Source of the DNA: Tribonema minus
Lineage: Eukaryota; Sar; Xanthophyceae; Tribonematales; Tribonemataceae
DNA: 64,000 nt
Reading direction: 5' to 3'
NCBI GenBank assembly: GCA_017506865.1
Contig: JAFCMP010000018.1
Span: forward strand, 62,001-126,000
This document shows positions 1-11,600 of the stretch, piece by piece; position 1 is the first letter of the stretch, and the number at the start of each line of letters is the position of its first letter. The notes under the pieces were generated by a model, which saw only the letters and a program-made list of their open reading frames with translations, made no database searches and was not told the origin of the DNA. The position numbers and the translations under genes were made by a program.

Positions 1-284
1 GCAGGTGGCATCGCGCGCAGCACCATGAGTCACTCACTCACTCACTCTGAGTGAGCGGCGACCTGAGTCACTCCCTCCCGTCGCTCTGTCGTGTCATTGC
101 CCGGCTGCTCTCTCTCGGGCATAAATGGCACAACACGAGGCGACCGCGACCAGCATACATACCCCCACTACCTAACCTCTCTGCTGCTTGAGCGTTTCAA
201 CGCATGATATTTGACAATAGTATTTGTGTGTCAACATCTATACTTCGGAGTACTTCGGTGTGTACTATATACTTCGAAGTATAT

Positions 285-400
285 AATTGCCGCAGCAGTT
301 GCAACCATGGTTATTGGCAGAAGGCATTCAATTTGTTGGCTAACCGCACCTTTTTGCTAAGTAGAGCTCAACGGTCTTTTGATTCGTCTTTAACAATAGA
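285..400 (+). repeat. Dispersed 120-bp repeat family, copy 1
   Basis: Shares GGTTATTGG(C/T)(A/G)GAAGGCA, then GGCTAACC and CTTTTGATTCGT with the copies at 30777-30905 (+), 31905-32015 (-) and 35730-35855 (-). No coding capacity; probably a MITE or SINE remnant. Confidence 0.8.
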
Positions 401-560
401 TAGGCAAAGTGCACACAGTGATCAAGCCGCGCTCGACATGCTCTCTCTCTCCGCGGGTAACACACTGCAGCAGACCAGGTCGCTCACTTTCGGTGTCCAG
501 CTTGTTGCTGCCTATCATTTCAGCTTCAACCCTTGCTCTTTCCAAACCTGACTCTTGCAC

Positions 561-880
561 GCCAGAGCTGTGGGGAGTAATCATGCAACGGCGATAGCCT
601 ACCTGCTGTACAAGGGGTTCTCGCCCATGCAAATTCCCAACCCTCGCTGTAACCCTCACCCCACTTTCTAACCCTGACCGCAACGCTTGCGTACCTGGGC
701 TGCGGGCGGCAACAACGTGGCAGTGGTAGAGCACCTCCCAGACCCCCTAGCCCTACTCATTACAACTCCAGACCTTGACTTAGTCGCTAACCCTGGCCCT
801 AATCTTAGCTCAAATTCTAACTGTCGCACGCCAGGGCTGCCAGCGGCAACCACGTGGCGGTGATAGAGTAGCCGCTGTCC
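561..880 (+). repeat. Three 5'-edge echoes of ankyrin exon 973-1105
   Basis: Copies at about 561-625, 689-745 and 829-880 repeat the acceptor and first 40-60 nt of the exon at 973 (AGAGCTGCGGGCGGCAACCA type sequence), with increasing decay; the third has TAG where the exon has TAC. None contains the exon's 3' half. All lie upstream of the intact exon. Confidence 0.75.
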
Positions 881-972
881 AAGCCCTCCAAAATCACATC
901 CCCATTCCTCGAACTAATTGTTACCCTACCTCTGAGTTTATCCCAACCCACACCCTAACTGCCTTGCACCAG

Positions 973-3528
973 AGCTGCGGGCGGCAACCACGTGGCGGTG
1001 ATAGAGTACCTGCTCTCCAAGGGCGCACCCGTGGATCAGGCAGACAAGTCGGGACGGACCGCGCTGCACTGGGCCGCCATCAGCGGGCACCTGGAGGCGA
1101 CACAGGTAGGTTTTGAAGTAGGGTTTGGAGTGAACGGCACTGGGCCGCCATCAGTGAGCACTGGAAGCAACACAGGCAGGGTTTGAAGTAGGGTTTGAAG
1201 GTTTGCTCAGTCGGGCTGGACCGCATCGCACTGGGCCGCCATCGCAGATAGGACTTGAAGTATGACAATGTTAAAGCAGGGTTTGAAGGCTTTCCAATTA
1301 TGTCACGCCGCACTGCACTGGGCGGGCACCTGGAGGCGACACAGGCAGGGTTTGAAGTAAACTTGGAATTTTTCTTTCTCATTGCCGTCCCCGGACGCGC
1401 CGTGCAGATGCTGCTTGATTCCCACATGTTAGTATTCGGAAGTATCAATATTACATACTTCAAGTAAAATGAGTCACTCAGTACATGACTGAAACCTCTT
1501 TATAGAAGTATGTGTTTTTTGTGCTGACATCCTCACGCGTCGCGCCGCGCAGCTGCTGCTCGACAAGGGCAGCGCGATGATGGCAAAAACGGGCAGCGGC
1601 TCCAAGGCGTTTCACCTGGCAATAGAAGTATCATTTTACATGTAGTTACAGATGAACCCTTTTTTTTTTACATTCAAGAGCATGAGTTTGGTCGCTAATT
1701 GCCGTCCCCAAACGCGCGCTCGCAGCTGCTGCTTGACAAGGGCAGTGCGATGATGGCAAAAAAAGGCACCCCGTGCCCCATCCTGCCATGCTCCTACACA
1801 ATCAGTAGTACAAGTGTCGCCATGTGTAGTTTATATACGTTGTTTTTGCTGATCAATTTCCTCATGTGTGTCGCGCAGCTGCTGCTTGACAAGGGCAGTG
1901 CAATGATGGCAAAAACGGGCAGCGGCTCCACGGCCTTTCACCTGGCGGCGGAGGGGGGTCGCGTGGACGTGGTGCGGCTGTTCATGGAGCGCGCGACCGC
2001 CGCAGCCAGCCTGGACGCGCTCTGCAATGAAAAGGTATTTCCATAATCAAATGAATACTTTCTTTGAATTTCGTGAGACGAATCAGAAGAAGTGATATAT
2101 ATCGTACTGCGGAAGGCAGGCGCGCGGAGGTGGTGCGGCTGTTCATGGAGCGCGCAACCGCCGCGGCCACCCTGGACGCGCTCTGCAATGAAAAGGTATA
2201 TTTATGAAGTATGCATACTTCATAATGTAGTAATAATAGCATCAAAAAGTAGAGGTAATACAGAGGTAATGCGGAAGTGCGGAAGCCTTCTAAGTATAAA
2301 AAGTGTACCATAACTAGGGTTAGGGGTAGGTATGGGCAGTGGCTGTTCATGGAGGTATCGCGGAAACCTTTCAAGTACTTGGGAAATTTGCTACATATGA
2401 CTAGATAAGGGGTAGGTATAGACATAGATAACTAGGTGAGGGGGGGTACATACAGCAGATGCGCGGTTTTCCGAGCATTGCTTGTTGAAGCGCGCAACCA
2501 CTGCGGGCTGCGCACACGCGCTCTACAACAGAAAGGCTAGATAAGAAGTGGTGGCTAGGGTGAGGATGAAAGATAAGGTCATCGGTAGGGCAGCGTTTGC
2601 GCTTTCCGTGCATTTTGCCATGAGAAGGGGGGGGTCACAGAGCAGGGTGAGGATGAAAACCAGGGTCAACGATATATAGGTGATGACTCACTGATGAGGT
2701 TTGGTCGCTAATATCAAAAATGGGATATGTAGGTAGGGCTAAGGTCATGATGGGAACTCCGATCAGGGGTAGGTGTAGGTATGGTGCCCCTTTCCAGTGG
2801 TGCAGTTGTCTAGATGGCGCGCGCCTGTGGCAGAGCAGAGGTCTGCACGGAGCACGGGGCTTTGGAAACAAAGCTCTACTCGAGTAGGGCATTTGCATGC
2901 ATGCCCGACCTGTTGTACAAGCGGTACCCTAACGCTAACCCCAACCCTAAGCCCAAGCGGTCACGGACACGGGAAAGTGTAACACTTTCTAGAAAAATGG
3001 GGCACACTTCAGGATAGCCCATACTCACACTAACCCTAATTCTTACCCAAACCCTAACCTTGACCCCGCTGAATGTGTGCACCAAACACACATGGCGGAG
3101 TCCAAGGGGGGTGGGCAGATGGATGAGCAGCCAGTGGGGGGAGACGCCATTAGGCAAAGCTTTCAGAACTGATTTATTTTTTTTTTCAGCGCATTAATCA
3201 CTTTCAAGATTTCACAGATACTCGTAGAATCTAACATGTAGCAAGCTTGACATAGACCATCTGGGCTTGTTTGCGCTGAGCGAGAATCAATGAAAAGCTC
3301 GTGTTAGCATGCAATATGCTAAAGTCTACTCTTATCAGCGTTGGTTATATAACAATGGTTTGCTTGGATGAACCTCAGTGCCTCTCCGTGTGTTTGCTGC
3401 CACTGCAGGATTCCAACGCAAAGGGCGCGTTTGACCTCGCCGCCGAAGGGAAGCACCAAGCCGTGTGCAAGCTGCTAAAAGGTGCGAAGTTCGCCCTTAG
3501 CGTACATCTAGCCCCAATCGTTGATTGA
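973..3528 (+). CDS. Ankyrin-repeat protein gene, 3' part (5' end lies left of the window)
   Basis: Three exons join in frame: 973-1105 (enters in phase 2, so an earlier exon is needed), 1879-2034 and 3409-3481 or, read through, to a TGA at 3526-3528. The translation shows ankyrin helices: the end of the first exon (GRTALHWAAISGHLEATQ) runs into LLLDKGS of the second, exactly as an ankyrin unit should, followed by STAFHLAAEGGRVDVVRLF and then GAFDLAAEGKHQAVCKLL. Acceptors are CAG and donors GTAGGT and GTATTT. Ankyrin repeats bind proteins, so no enzymatic role can be given. The 3' end is ambiguous: exon three may read through 16 codons to the stop, or splice at GTGCGA (phase 1) to a possible ankyrin-like piece near 3753 (VGHLEAIARLC). 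Both long introns are filled with partial copies of the flanking exons. The exons look functional; the gene is convergent with the PP28-SAP gene. Confidence 0.75.
1137..1356 (+). repeat. Three 3'-edge echoes of ankyrin exon 973-1105
   Basis: Copies at about 1137-1180, 1221-1250 and 1312-1356 repeat the last 30-45 nt of the exon (CACTGGGCCGCCATCAG ... GGAGGCGACACAGG) and the start of the intron (GGTTTGAAGTAGG). All lie downstream of the exon and lack its 5' half. Confidence 0.75.
1549..1770 (+). repeat. Two 5'-edge echoes of ankyrin exon 1879-2034
   Basis: Copies at about 1549-1620 and 1712-1770 repeat the acceptor CGCAG and the coding start (CTGCTGCTTGACAAGGGCAG). The first extends 65 nt into the exon and the second about 50 nt, before unrelated sequence begins. 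Confidence 0.8.
2118..2878 (+). repeat. 3'-edge echoes of ankyrin exon 1879-2034
   Basis: A well-preserved copy at 2118-2196 repeats the last 75 nt of the exon including CTCTGCAATGAAAAG and its GTATAT donor. A poorer copy lies at 2461-2545 (GCGCGCAACCACTGCGG ... CTCTACAACAGAAAGG) and a doubtful one at 2815-2878. All are downstream of the exon. Confidence 0.65.
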
Positions 3529-4021
3529 ACAAGGGCTAGGATCAGGGTAAGGGTAGAGCCGCCCTAACCCTACATAAACCAAATCGCTGTTGGTGCAAGG
3601 GCTAGAATAAGAGGGTTGCAAGTCTTGGAAGTAGAGCGCCGACACTTGCAAGGGCTAGGATATTTGAAGTAGAACGTCAACACTTGAAGTTTGCAGAACT
3701 AGCGGACCACGTGCACGACGCGAGACCCAGTGTCATGTGTAAACTGGGTGCAAGTCGGTCACCTTGAGGCAATCGCAAGACTGTGTGCGCGCACCTTTAC
3801 AATTACTGAAACAGTGCATGTGCATCGCAAGTCTGCGCACTGGCAAATTCTCCTCGACATACTGGCTGGCTGGAAATTTCATCTATCAAAAACCGGAATA
3901 CACGCAGCTGACTGCGCGCCCGCTGCATTCGCACCCCACGCTTGCCGCCTCAGAAATGGGCGATCCGAATGCGCAGTCGGCAGCGTGCGTCATCAGCTGA
4001 TGCCGGTGACGCAGCACATCG

Positions 4022-4095
4022 TTGTGCAGCAGCGGCGGCAGAGGCAGCAGCGGCGGCAGCGGCAGCGGCGGCAGCAGCGGCAGCAGCAGCGGCGT
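4022..4095. repeat. CAG/CGG trinucleotide-type tract
   Basis: A degenerate array of CAG and CGG triplets. It yields poly-Gln/Arg, poly-Ser/Gly or poly-Ala depending on frame, so the open frames across it are not evidence for a gene. Confidence 0.9.
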
Positions 4096-5414
4096 AACGG
4101 CGGCAACGCGAAGGCTGCGGCAGCGCCTGCCCCTGTACAAAAGCGTTTCTGCAATGTCTGCTGTGCTTCGGGCGCATTGCCGCTGTTGCGGACAGCCACG
4201 TTGTTTTCGTATCGTCCGTTTCTGCGCACTGCTGATACGGCCTCCGAGCGCCGGGGGTGCTGCAGCGCAGACGGGGAAACAGGCGTGTGCGCCTATCGCT
4301 GCAGAGGATCATCGGGGGGAGAGGGGGGGGGGGGGGGGAGGTGTGCCTGGGGTTTCAGCAATTTTGGTTTCCCCACATGTTGAGCTTTGGGGCATCATTG
4401 CTCAGCGGCAGACGCAGGAGCGTCACCCCCGTGACAAGCGATGAAATGGCCGTCTTTCCTTGTGTCGTTGCCCGCCTTTTCTGTCTTCCCGCTCTGAGCG
4501 CTGTGCTGGTTGGGGCAGGTAGGTATGCATGCCTTGCGCAGTTTCACGCAGTCACTGCATGCAGTGCATGCACCCTTTCCTCGCTGTTCACGCATCTGCG
4601 GCTCGATGGGCACGTGCCGCGCAAAGTGGGTATGTATGTATGTGCTCTGACTGAATGCGCCGGCGCGCATGCGCACGTGCTCGGTGATGCTTGCGCACGT
4701 AGGTATGTATGCTTCGTGCAGCTCCGCGCCCTCGCCTAACCCTAACCCGGAATGAAGTCCTTGTTCACGTGTGCGTGGCTCGAATGCATGAGTGCCGCGC
4801 AAAGCGCGCGTGCTCGGACTGACTGCGATGGAGGAGCGCACGTGCGCTGTCGCTGTCGGCGGCGTCACTAGAGCTCTCAAACGCAGCGTCAGTGTGCTTG
4901 CAGCAGGCGCCGCGCGCGCAATGCAGCGCGCCTAAAGGGGAGTGTCGGCAAGAGTAAGATCGCGTGCGCCGCCTGCGCTGATAGTTGATGCATAGTGGCC
5001 CATTTCCTCAGGACAAGCTTCAAAAGGCTGCTCACGCCCGGAACTCTGCACACCGCACAAGCCTGCTCAGTTTCTGGCATCAAGAACACGACACACAGAC
5101 GCACAAACTCTGTAGTCTACAGCATGCCCCGGCACAGTGTGACCGAGAGCACGCGCTGAGCATCTCAAAAGCACTACATGCTGCTAGCTGGGCGTTTGAC
5201 GCTTGAGCACAGAGTGCGTCGTGCCCTCAACGACAACGCTCAAAAACATTGTGGACAATGCTGCAGCAGCACGGGCAGCAGCAGCGGCAACAGCAGAAAG
5301 CACGAAGGACGACAGATGTGAGCGCCACAGACCATGTGTGGCATTGAACAGAGAAGTTTACCCTCGGGGGCCCCTATACATGTACGTGTCGAGCAACCAT
5401 CGCTGTCGGGAGCG

Positions 5415-5468
5415 CGCTGCCGCCGCCGCCGCCGCTGCCGCCGCCGCTGCCGCCGCCGCCGCCGCCGA
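5415..5468. repeat. GCC/GCT trinucleotide tract
   Basis: A nearly pure run of GCC with interspersed GCT triplets, in non-coding DNA just beyond the 3' end of the PP28-SAP gene. Confidence 0.9.
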
Positions 5469-5659
5469 GCAGCGTGCGGTCCGCTGCTGCTGTTGAGCAG
5501 TGCCACACGCGGTGGCAGCAGTGAGCCGCAGGCCCTATTACGCTTCGCCCAAACCTCCACTAGCATTATGTTCCGACTATGGGCGGACTGTTCACGCTTC
5601 GCCTCCACTTCAAGTGGCACCGAACTTCCAGCTTCACCCTGTGAGGCTCACAGTTGAAG

Positions 5660-8600
5660 TCAGCCGTGGTGTTCCTTCTCCCACGCTAGCAGACGGTCGA
5701 TGAGGTCCTTCTTGGTACCCTGCAGCACGCGAGAAAGACGAGAGCCGCCATCAGAATAAAGGCGGGAGGCACGGCTGCATTGACGCATCGTGAACCCCAA
5801 CCATATAGGAAAACGCAGTACAGCAGTGCAACTTGCTGTTGCAGGCCCACGCATTGAGTCGTGAGCACAAGGGCACTTTGATGTGCGCAGCGCAACCGCC
5901 AACTATTATGCGAAAGCAGCAGCTACTGTGAAAGCATCAACTACTTCAAGTACTTGAAACAGACAACTTCGTACTCTGACGCTCCTAACCTAATCCCCCA
6001 GTTGTCAAACCCGACTGTGTGGACACTGATGCGGCATGGATGGAACGCATCTGAAACAGGCAGAAGGCGTGCTTCTGGTCTCATGCTCAGCCGCTTTCAG
6101 TAATGTCCATGCAGTACTTGCAGCTGCAGCGCTCAACTCAAGCCCTAAAAACCAGCTTGAAACCTATCCCTGATTCTGATCTCAACCATCACCCTTGAAC
6201 GCTGCTGCCGGGCCTCTCCAGAACGAGCCACAACGCGCACGTGCTGGCCTCGGCATGTCTTGACCTAACCCTAACCCTAACCCTACCCCTAACCCTAACC
6301 CTAAGACATGCACACCTCCAAGCAACATGAACCGACTTTTTGGATACTGATGTGGCACGCACGGAATGCGTCTAAAGCAGGCAGAAGGCGCGCTTCTGGT
6401 TTTGTGCTCAGCTGCTTTCGGTAACGCCGATGCTGTGCCTCAACCCTAGAAACTAGCTCAAACCCTAATTATAATCGCCCTCAACTGCTGCAACCAAGCC
6501 TCCGCAGTGCGAGCCGCAACGCACACGTGAAGGCCACACTGCATACATGAAAGAACACGCACATCTCCAGCAATATGAACCATATATCTGGCCACCACTG
6601 ATGCACAGTCACAAACTGCAAGTATAATTCTCCTGAGGAACGTTCCGAGGAGAAGAGCGTAACCCTAAGTCTGACCCTAACCCTAAGCTCCTGCAATCCC
6701 TCGCCCCTCTCCTTGCTGACTTTCGTTGCGCTCATCTTCTTCATCTCAACTGGGCTCAGCTTCGGTCTCTGATGCAAGCGTGGTGGTGGCCTCACTGCAT
6801 TCCAGAACCACCATGCAAACCTCGAGCGACATGAATAAATAAATCACGTAACAATGAATAATACATTTATTTGGTTCTATCTGGTGATGGCAAGTACAGG
6901 ACATCATCTGAGGAAACTTCCGTGGAGCGTACCTGCAATCCCTCGCCCCTCTCCTTGAGAAGCTCCTTGACTTTAGTTGGGTTCATCTTCTTCACCTCAA
7001 TTGGATTCAGCTTCTCCAGTTTCTGGGGCAACGGCGCGCGATAGCACAGCGTGAGAGGCAGCCGTGACAGCACGCGTCTTGCAAAATCAAATGTTTTTGT
7101 CTCAGAAAGTAAATCAAACTAAAATTCAATCAATGCTAAGAGTACACCTCAAGAGTCAGAGTGCAGTGAGGCGACGGCACGCGATCGCGCAGCGTGAGAG
7201 ATGGCAGCTGTGACAGCGCGCGTCTCGCACAACAAATGCTCAAGACCTGCTTGAGACAACTTCAAGAGCAAGAGTGGAGTGAGGCAACGGTGCGCAACTA
7301 ACTGCGCAGCGTGAGGGGCAGCCGTGACAGCGCACATCTCGCGCTGTATATGCTCCTTCAAAAGTTTACACACACATATGCTTAAGAGAACTTCTTCACC
7401 TCAATCGGGTTCAGCTTCTACAGATTCCGGGGGGACGGCGCGAGAGAGCGCAGAATTGAGATTGCATACGCAAAACACTCTGTTGAGGGGCGTTTTAAAA
7501 CGCCATTTTTGCACATCTTCTTGGTAGCCCCTTGGCGCCGGTTTTACAGCATTTTACTCATTAAGAGAAAACAGCGCGAGAGACAGCCATGACAGCGCAC
7601 ATCTCGCACTATATAGTTCACTTGAAGTATGTTTTTTTTTTAAAGTTAACACATATGCATGCTTACGAGATCCTCTTCGCCCCAATCGGTTTCAGCTTCT
7701 CCAGTTTCTGGAGCAATGGCGCGCGAGAGCGCAGCGTGAGAAATTGCACACGCAAAATACTCTGTTTACAGGCATTTTGCATATCTTCTTGGTAGCATTG
7801 GTGCCCTTACTACAGCATTTCATTCATTAAGATTTACAAGAGGCAGCCGTGATAGCGCGCAACAGAATGTGACAGCTTGGGCCTTCCACAAGAATCCAAT
7901 GAACGCTGCAAAGGATTTCAGGAGCAAGAGTGGAGGAGATGCGCAACGCCGACGGCGCCCGGCGGTGCAGCGCGAGCAGCAAACCGCCTGTTACTTCAAC
8001 GTTTGTCACATACTAAAATACGGCATGACGCGCGACCATCGCAAACATCAACATGAAGTACTCCAAGTACTGTAACTGAGCCGTCCAATCATCACTCACC
8101 GGTGCCTTTGGCTTCTTCGCCTTGTCGCCCTTCTCCCCCTTGTCTGCCTTCGGCGCCTTCTCCGCCTTTGCTGCTGCTGCCGGCACTGCTGCTGCTGCTA
8201 CGGCGGCAGCGGGTTTTTGCGGCTTGGCGGCTTCTTCTTCTTCGCTTTCCTGCATTCCGCCACAGTAGACAGCAGCGTCAGAGACTATGTCACCGGGGGG
8301 TCATGATCGTGTCGGCTCTAGTACAAAATGATTTTATTTTGGGTTGAAGCTGGGGTAGCGCTTTCCTGCGCTCCGCCATGGGCGCGAGAGCAGTGTCAGC
8401 GATGGTGGTACCAAGATAATGATGATATCTGCTCTAGCGTAGGGTCCGACAACTTCAGCACTGCGCGCTGCGACGCTGTGCAGCATTGCACAAGTACGCA
8501 TGGTCGGCCCCGGGCACCAAACCGCTCTCGTATCGACCAAATCCGTGTCCAGCCGTCAGACAGCTCTTATGCTGTGACCGCTCCTATGTCCAGCACTCTG

Positions 8601-11600
8601 ATACCTCCGCTGTAACATGACACTAAGCACGTGACCCCTGGGTTAGGGTTAGGGTTAGGGTTGCCGATATGCTGTACGCGCGCCAATTACGCTACCGGAC
8701 AGACACCGTGCGCTGTCAACGATGCGATATGAGCGTACGCACGTGTACACTTTATTCTCCCCTATCACGTGCTACCATCAAGTACTTGCACACAATAGTG
8801 TCACCATCATTACCATTGGTATAGGTATTACCGTGCACCGTCAACGATGCAGTTAAGATTGAGAATAGGGCTGGGACAAGCGCATGCATGCTTGCAGTCC
8901 ATTTTCCCTATAATCTGTTACCCTGAAGTACACACTAGTGTTATCATCATACAATTACTTCTTCATTACCTCGTCGCTTTCGTGACCTTCATCCTATCGT
9001 GCGCCGTCAATGCAACTAGCGCTGGAATACGGTTCAGGGCCAGCGTAAGCACGCAGAACAGTCCGGCCTTCCGATTACCTGTTGCTCTCAAGTTTACGAA
9101 AGTACTATCGTTACCACCATTAACTACCATTACCATCACTTCTACTTTACCTCGTCGCTTTCGTCCTCTTGAACCGCTGTGCCGTCGACAAAGTGGCCAG
9201 CGTACGCACGCGTACGTCCCCTTCTTCCCATCAACTGTGTAGTACCTACACAATAATGTTATCATTGCTACCATTATTATGGAAACGATATCAAAGATCG
9301 TAGAATAATACCTCGTCGCTTTCTTCCTCTTCATCGTCGTTATCCTCTTCCTCGTCTGAGCCCTCCGAGTCCAAACTGGCTAACGACAGGCGTTATGTAC
9401 ACGCATGCCCATCACTCATCTCGCCAATGCAATTGGTACACTCCACTCTTCTCATCACCTGTTAACTTGAAGTACGCAATAGTATCATCATCAGTACCCT
9501 TATGACATTACCTCGAATAACCCATGTAGTCGCTTCGAAATCCACCATAGTTCAATCATCATAACCATCATTACTGCTTCTTAATTACCTCCAACATCTT
9601 GACCATTTTTATTACTTCTTTTGAAAGCACCTCGTCGCTTTCTTCCTCTTCATCATCCTCATCGTCATCCTCCTCGTCTGAGCCCTCGGAATCGCTGGCA
9701 GCCGCCGCCGCCGCCGCGGCCGCGCGCCGCTTCTTTTCCTCCTCTGTCAGCTGCGCCGCCATCTCCGTCGCTTTCTGCGCAGCGGTGACAGCAGTGACAC
9801 ACAGACGCACACAACTTGAGCATGCAGGTCCTCCGTCCGACGCGCGAGAACAGGCCATGTGTGTGTGGAGGGGGGAGGCTGCGGTTGCTGTTCAACGCTC
9901 TGAGCGTGGCTGCCTCCTCCGTCAGCTGCGCCACCGACTCCGACGTTTTCTGCAGTTACACAGCAGTTACACGGCAGTTACGCACGCGGCACACAACGCA
10001 GCGTCAGCTTGCAGGTCTCGCTCCAAAGCGCGAGACCGCGCCGGGGGCGCGCACAGGGAGGGTTAGGATTGTACGTTAGGGTTGGGCAGCCGCTGAGCAC
10101 TGATGCTGAGCGCTGCTTCTTCTCCTCCTCCTCAGTCGCGGCGCGCGCGCACGACGACCGGCCTCTGATGGTACAGAGCGCTCAAGCATGCCAACCAGGC
10201 TGTGTGTTCAATACATACATACCCCCCTCGACACCGATGCCTACATACCTTTGCCTGCTCCTCGCGGCGCGCGCGCACGATGGCCAGCCAAAAACGCTAT
10301 GACAGCAATGGACTACTGTTTTTCTCTTTGCAATGCACAACGCCCAAGCATGCTACATGCCAATCCCGGTATGTGCGTCTATACATGCCTACCCCCCTGT
10401 GCACCAATGCCTACATACCTGTGCCTGCTCCTCGCGGCGCGCGCGCGCACGATGACCGGCCTCAGATTCCACGACCATGTACAAAGCGCTCAAGCGGCTG
10501 TGTGCATCGACCACATACATGCCCCCCTCTATACCGATGCATACATACCTTTGCCTGCTCCTCGCGGCGCGCGCGAACAATGGCGAGCCTCTCCATGTCC
10601 GTCCGCGCCTCATCCGTCTTGCCGGCGGCGTGCAACTTCAAGTAGTGCGCCTTCTTGCGCTCCGCCTCCAGCGCCTCACGCTCCTGTCGATGAGAAAGAT
10701 TCAGGCAGGCTGAACTTCAATGGTTGTACTCCAATTGTTGAACTTCAAGTGATTTGATACGTTTGAGTTTTTGCGGTGTCCGTCTTGCCCGCGGCATGCA
10801 ACTTCAAGTAGTGCGCCTTCTTCCGCTCCGCCTCCAGCGCCTCGCGCTCCTGTGGAATTCGGGCACATTTGATGCTGGTGAACCTACACTGCTGCATAAA
10901 CACGAATGCGTTTTGGTGTCCGCGGCGTGCAACTTCAAGTAGTGCGCCTCCTTGCGCTCCGCCTCAAGCGCCTCGCGTTCCTGCATTTAAACAATTTGGG
11001 CACATGGTTGATGCTCGTGAACTTAATCTCTTGCGTGAAAACGGATGCGTTTGTTGCCCGCGGCGTGCAACTTCAAGTAGTGTGACTTCTTGCGCTCCGC
11101 CTCCAGCGCCTCGCGCTCCTGTCCATGTGCAAAATCCACGCAGGCTGAACTTTCATGGTTGTACTTCAACTGTTGACCTTCAGGTGATTGATACTATAAA
11201 GAAGTATGTGTTTGTGTTTTTGAGGTGTCCGCCTTGCCCGAGGCGTGCAACTTCATGTAGTGCGCCTTCTTGCGCTCCGCCTCCAGCGCCTTATGCTCCT
11301 GTGACACAAGAATTTGGGCATGTTGATGCCGGTGAACTGAACTCATTCTTAACTGTCGCATCAAAGCAAATGCAATTGTTGCCCGCGGTGTGCAACGTCA
11401 AGTAGTGCGCCCCCTTGCGCTCCGCCTCTAGTGCCTCGCGCTCCTGCAATTTCAAATTGCAGGCGTGGCCGTGTGGAATTTCGCGTATTGCTTCAAGAAT
11501 TGCATCAAAAACATCGTGTGTCATGAGGTTGAGGGGTGTGAACATGCATGACCATCTCGTGTCGTGCTGAACTCTGATCGTTTCCTTGACATCAAGTCAT

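Larger units (their letters stand above)
3529..5659. other. Intergenic, low-complexity region between two convergent genes
   Basis: No gene could be supported. The stretch holds a CAG/CGG tract (4022-4095), a G-homopolymer (about 4325-4338), a GCC tract (5415-5468) and GC-rich repeats with TATGTATG steps (4520-4720). Long open frames on both strands here come from the lack of stop codons in trinucleotide repeats. A short piece at about 4140-4175 reads QKRFCNVCCASGA, a possible CxxC zinc knuckle, but without supporting context. Confidence 0.6.

Noticed and set aside
3730..4444. 217- and 140-aa open frames on the plus strand
   Set aside because: They run through the CAG/CGG tract and a G-homopolymer, and the flanking sequence lacks consistent coding signal or splice structure.
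6264..6305. Chromosome end or telomere
   Set aside because: The tract is short, lies inside an intron and is followed by coding exons on both sides; many similar tracts occur in both orientations.
10188..10757. 189-aa plus-strand frame with repeated YIPLPAPRGARA units
   Set aside because: Antisense translation of 3' echoes of PP28-SAP exon 6; the repetition comes from the echoes.
11055..11446. CRISPR-like spacing of 60-bp repeats
   Set aside because: The repeats are exon-6 5' echoes with unequal spacing in a eukaryotic intron; no short palindromic repeat or cas genes.
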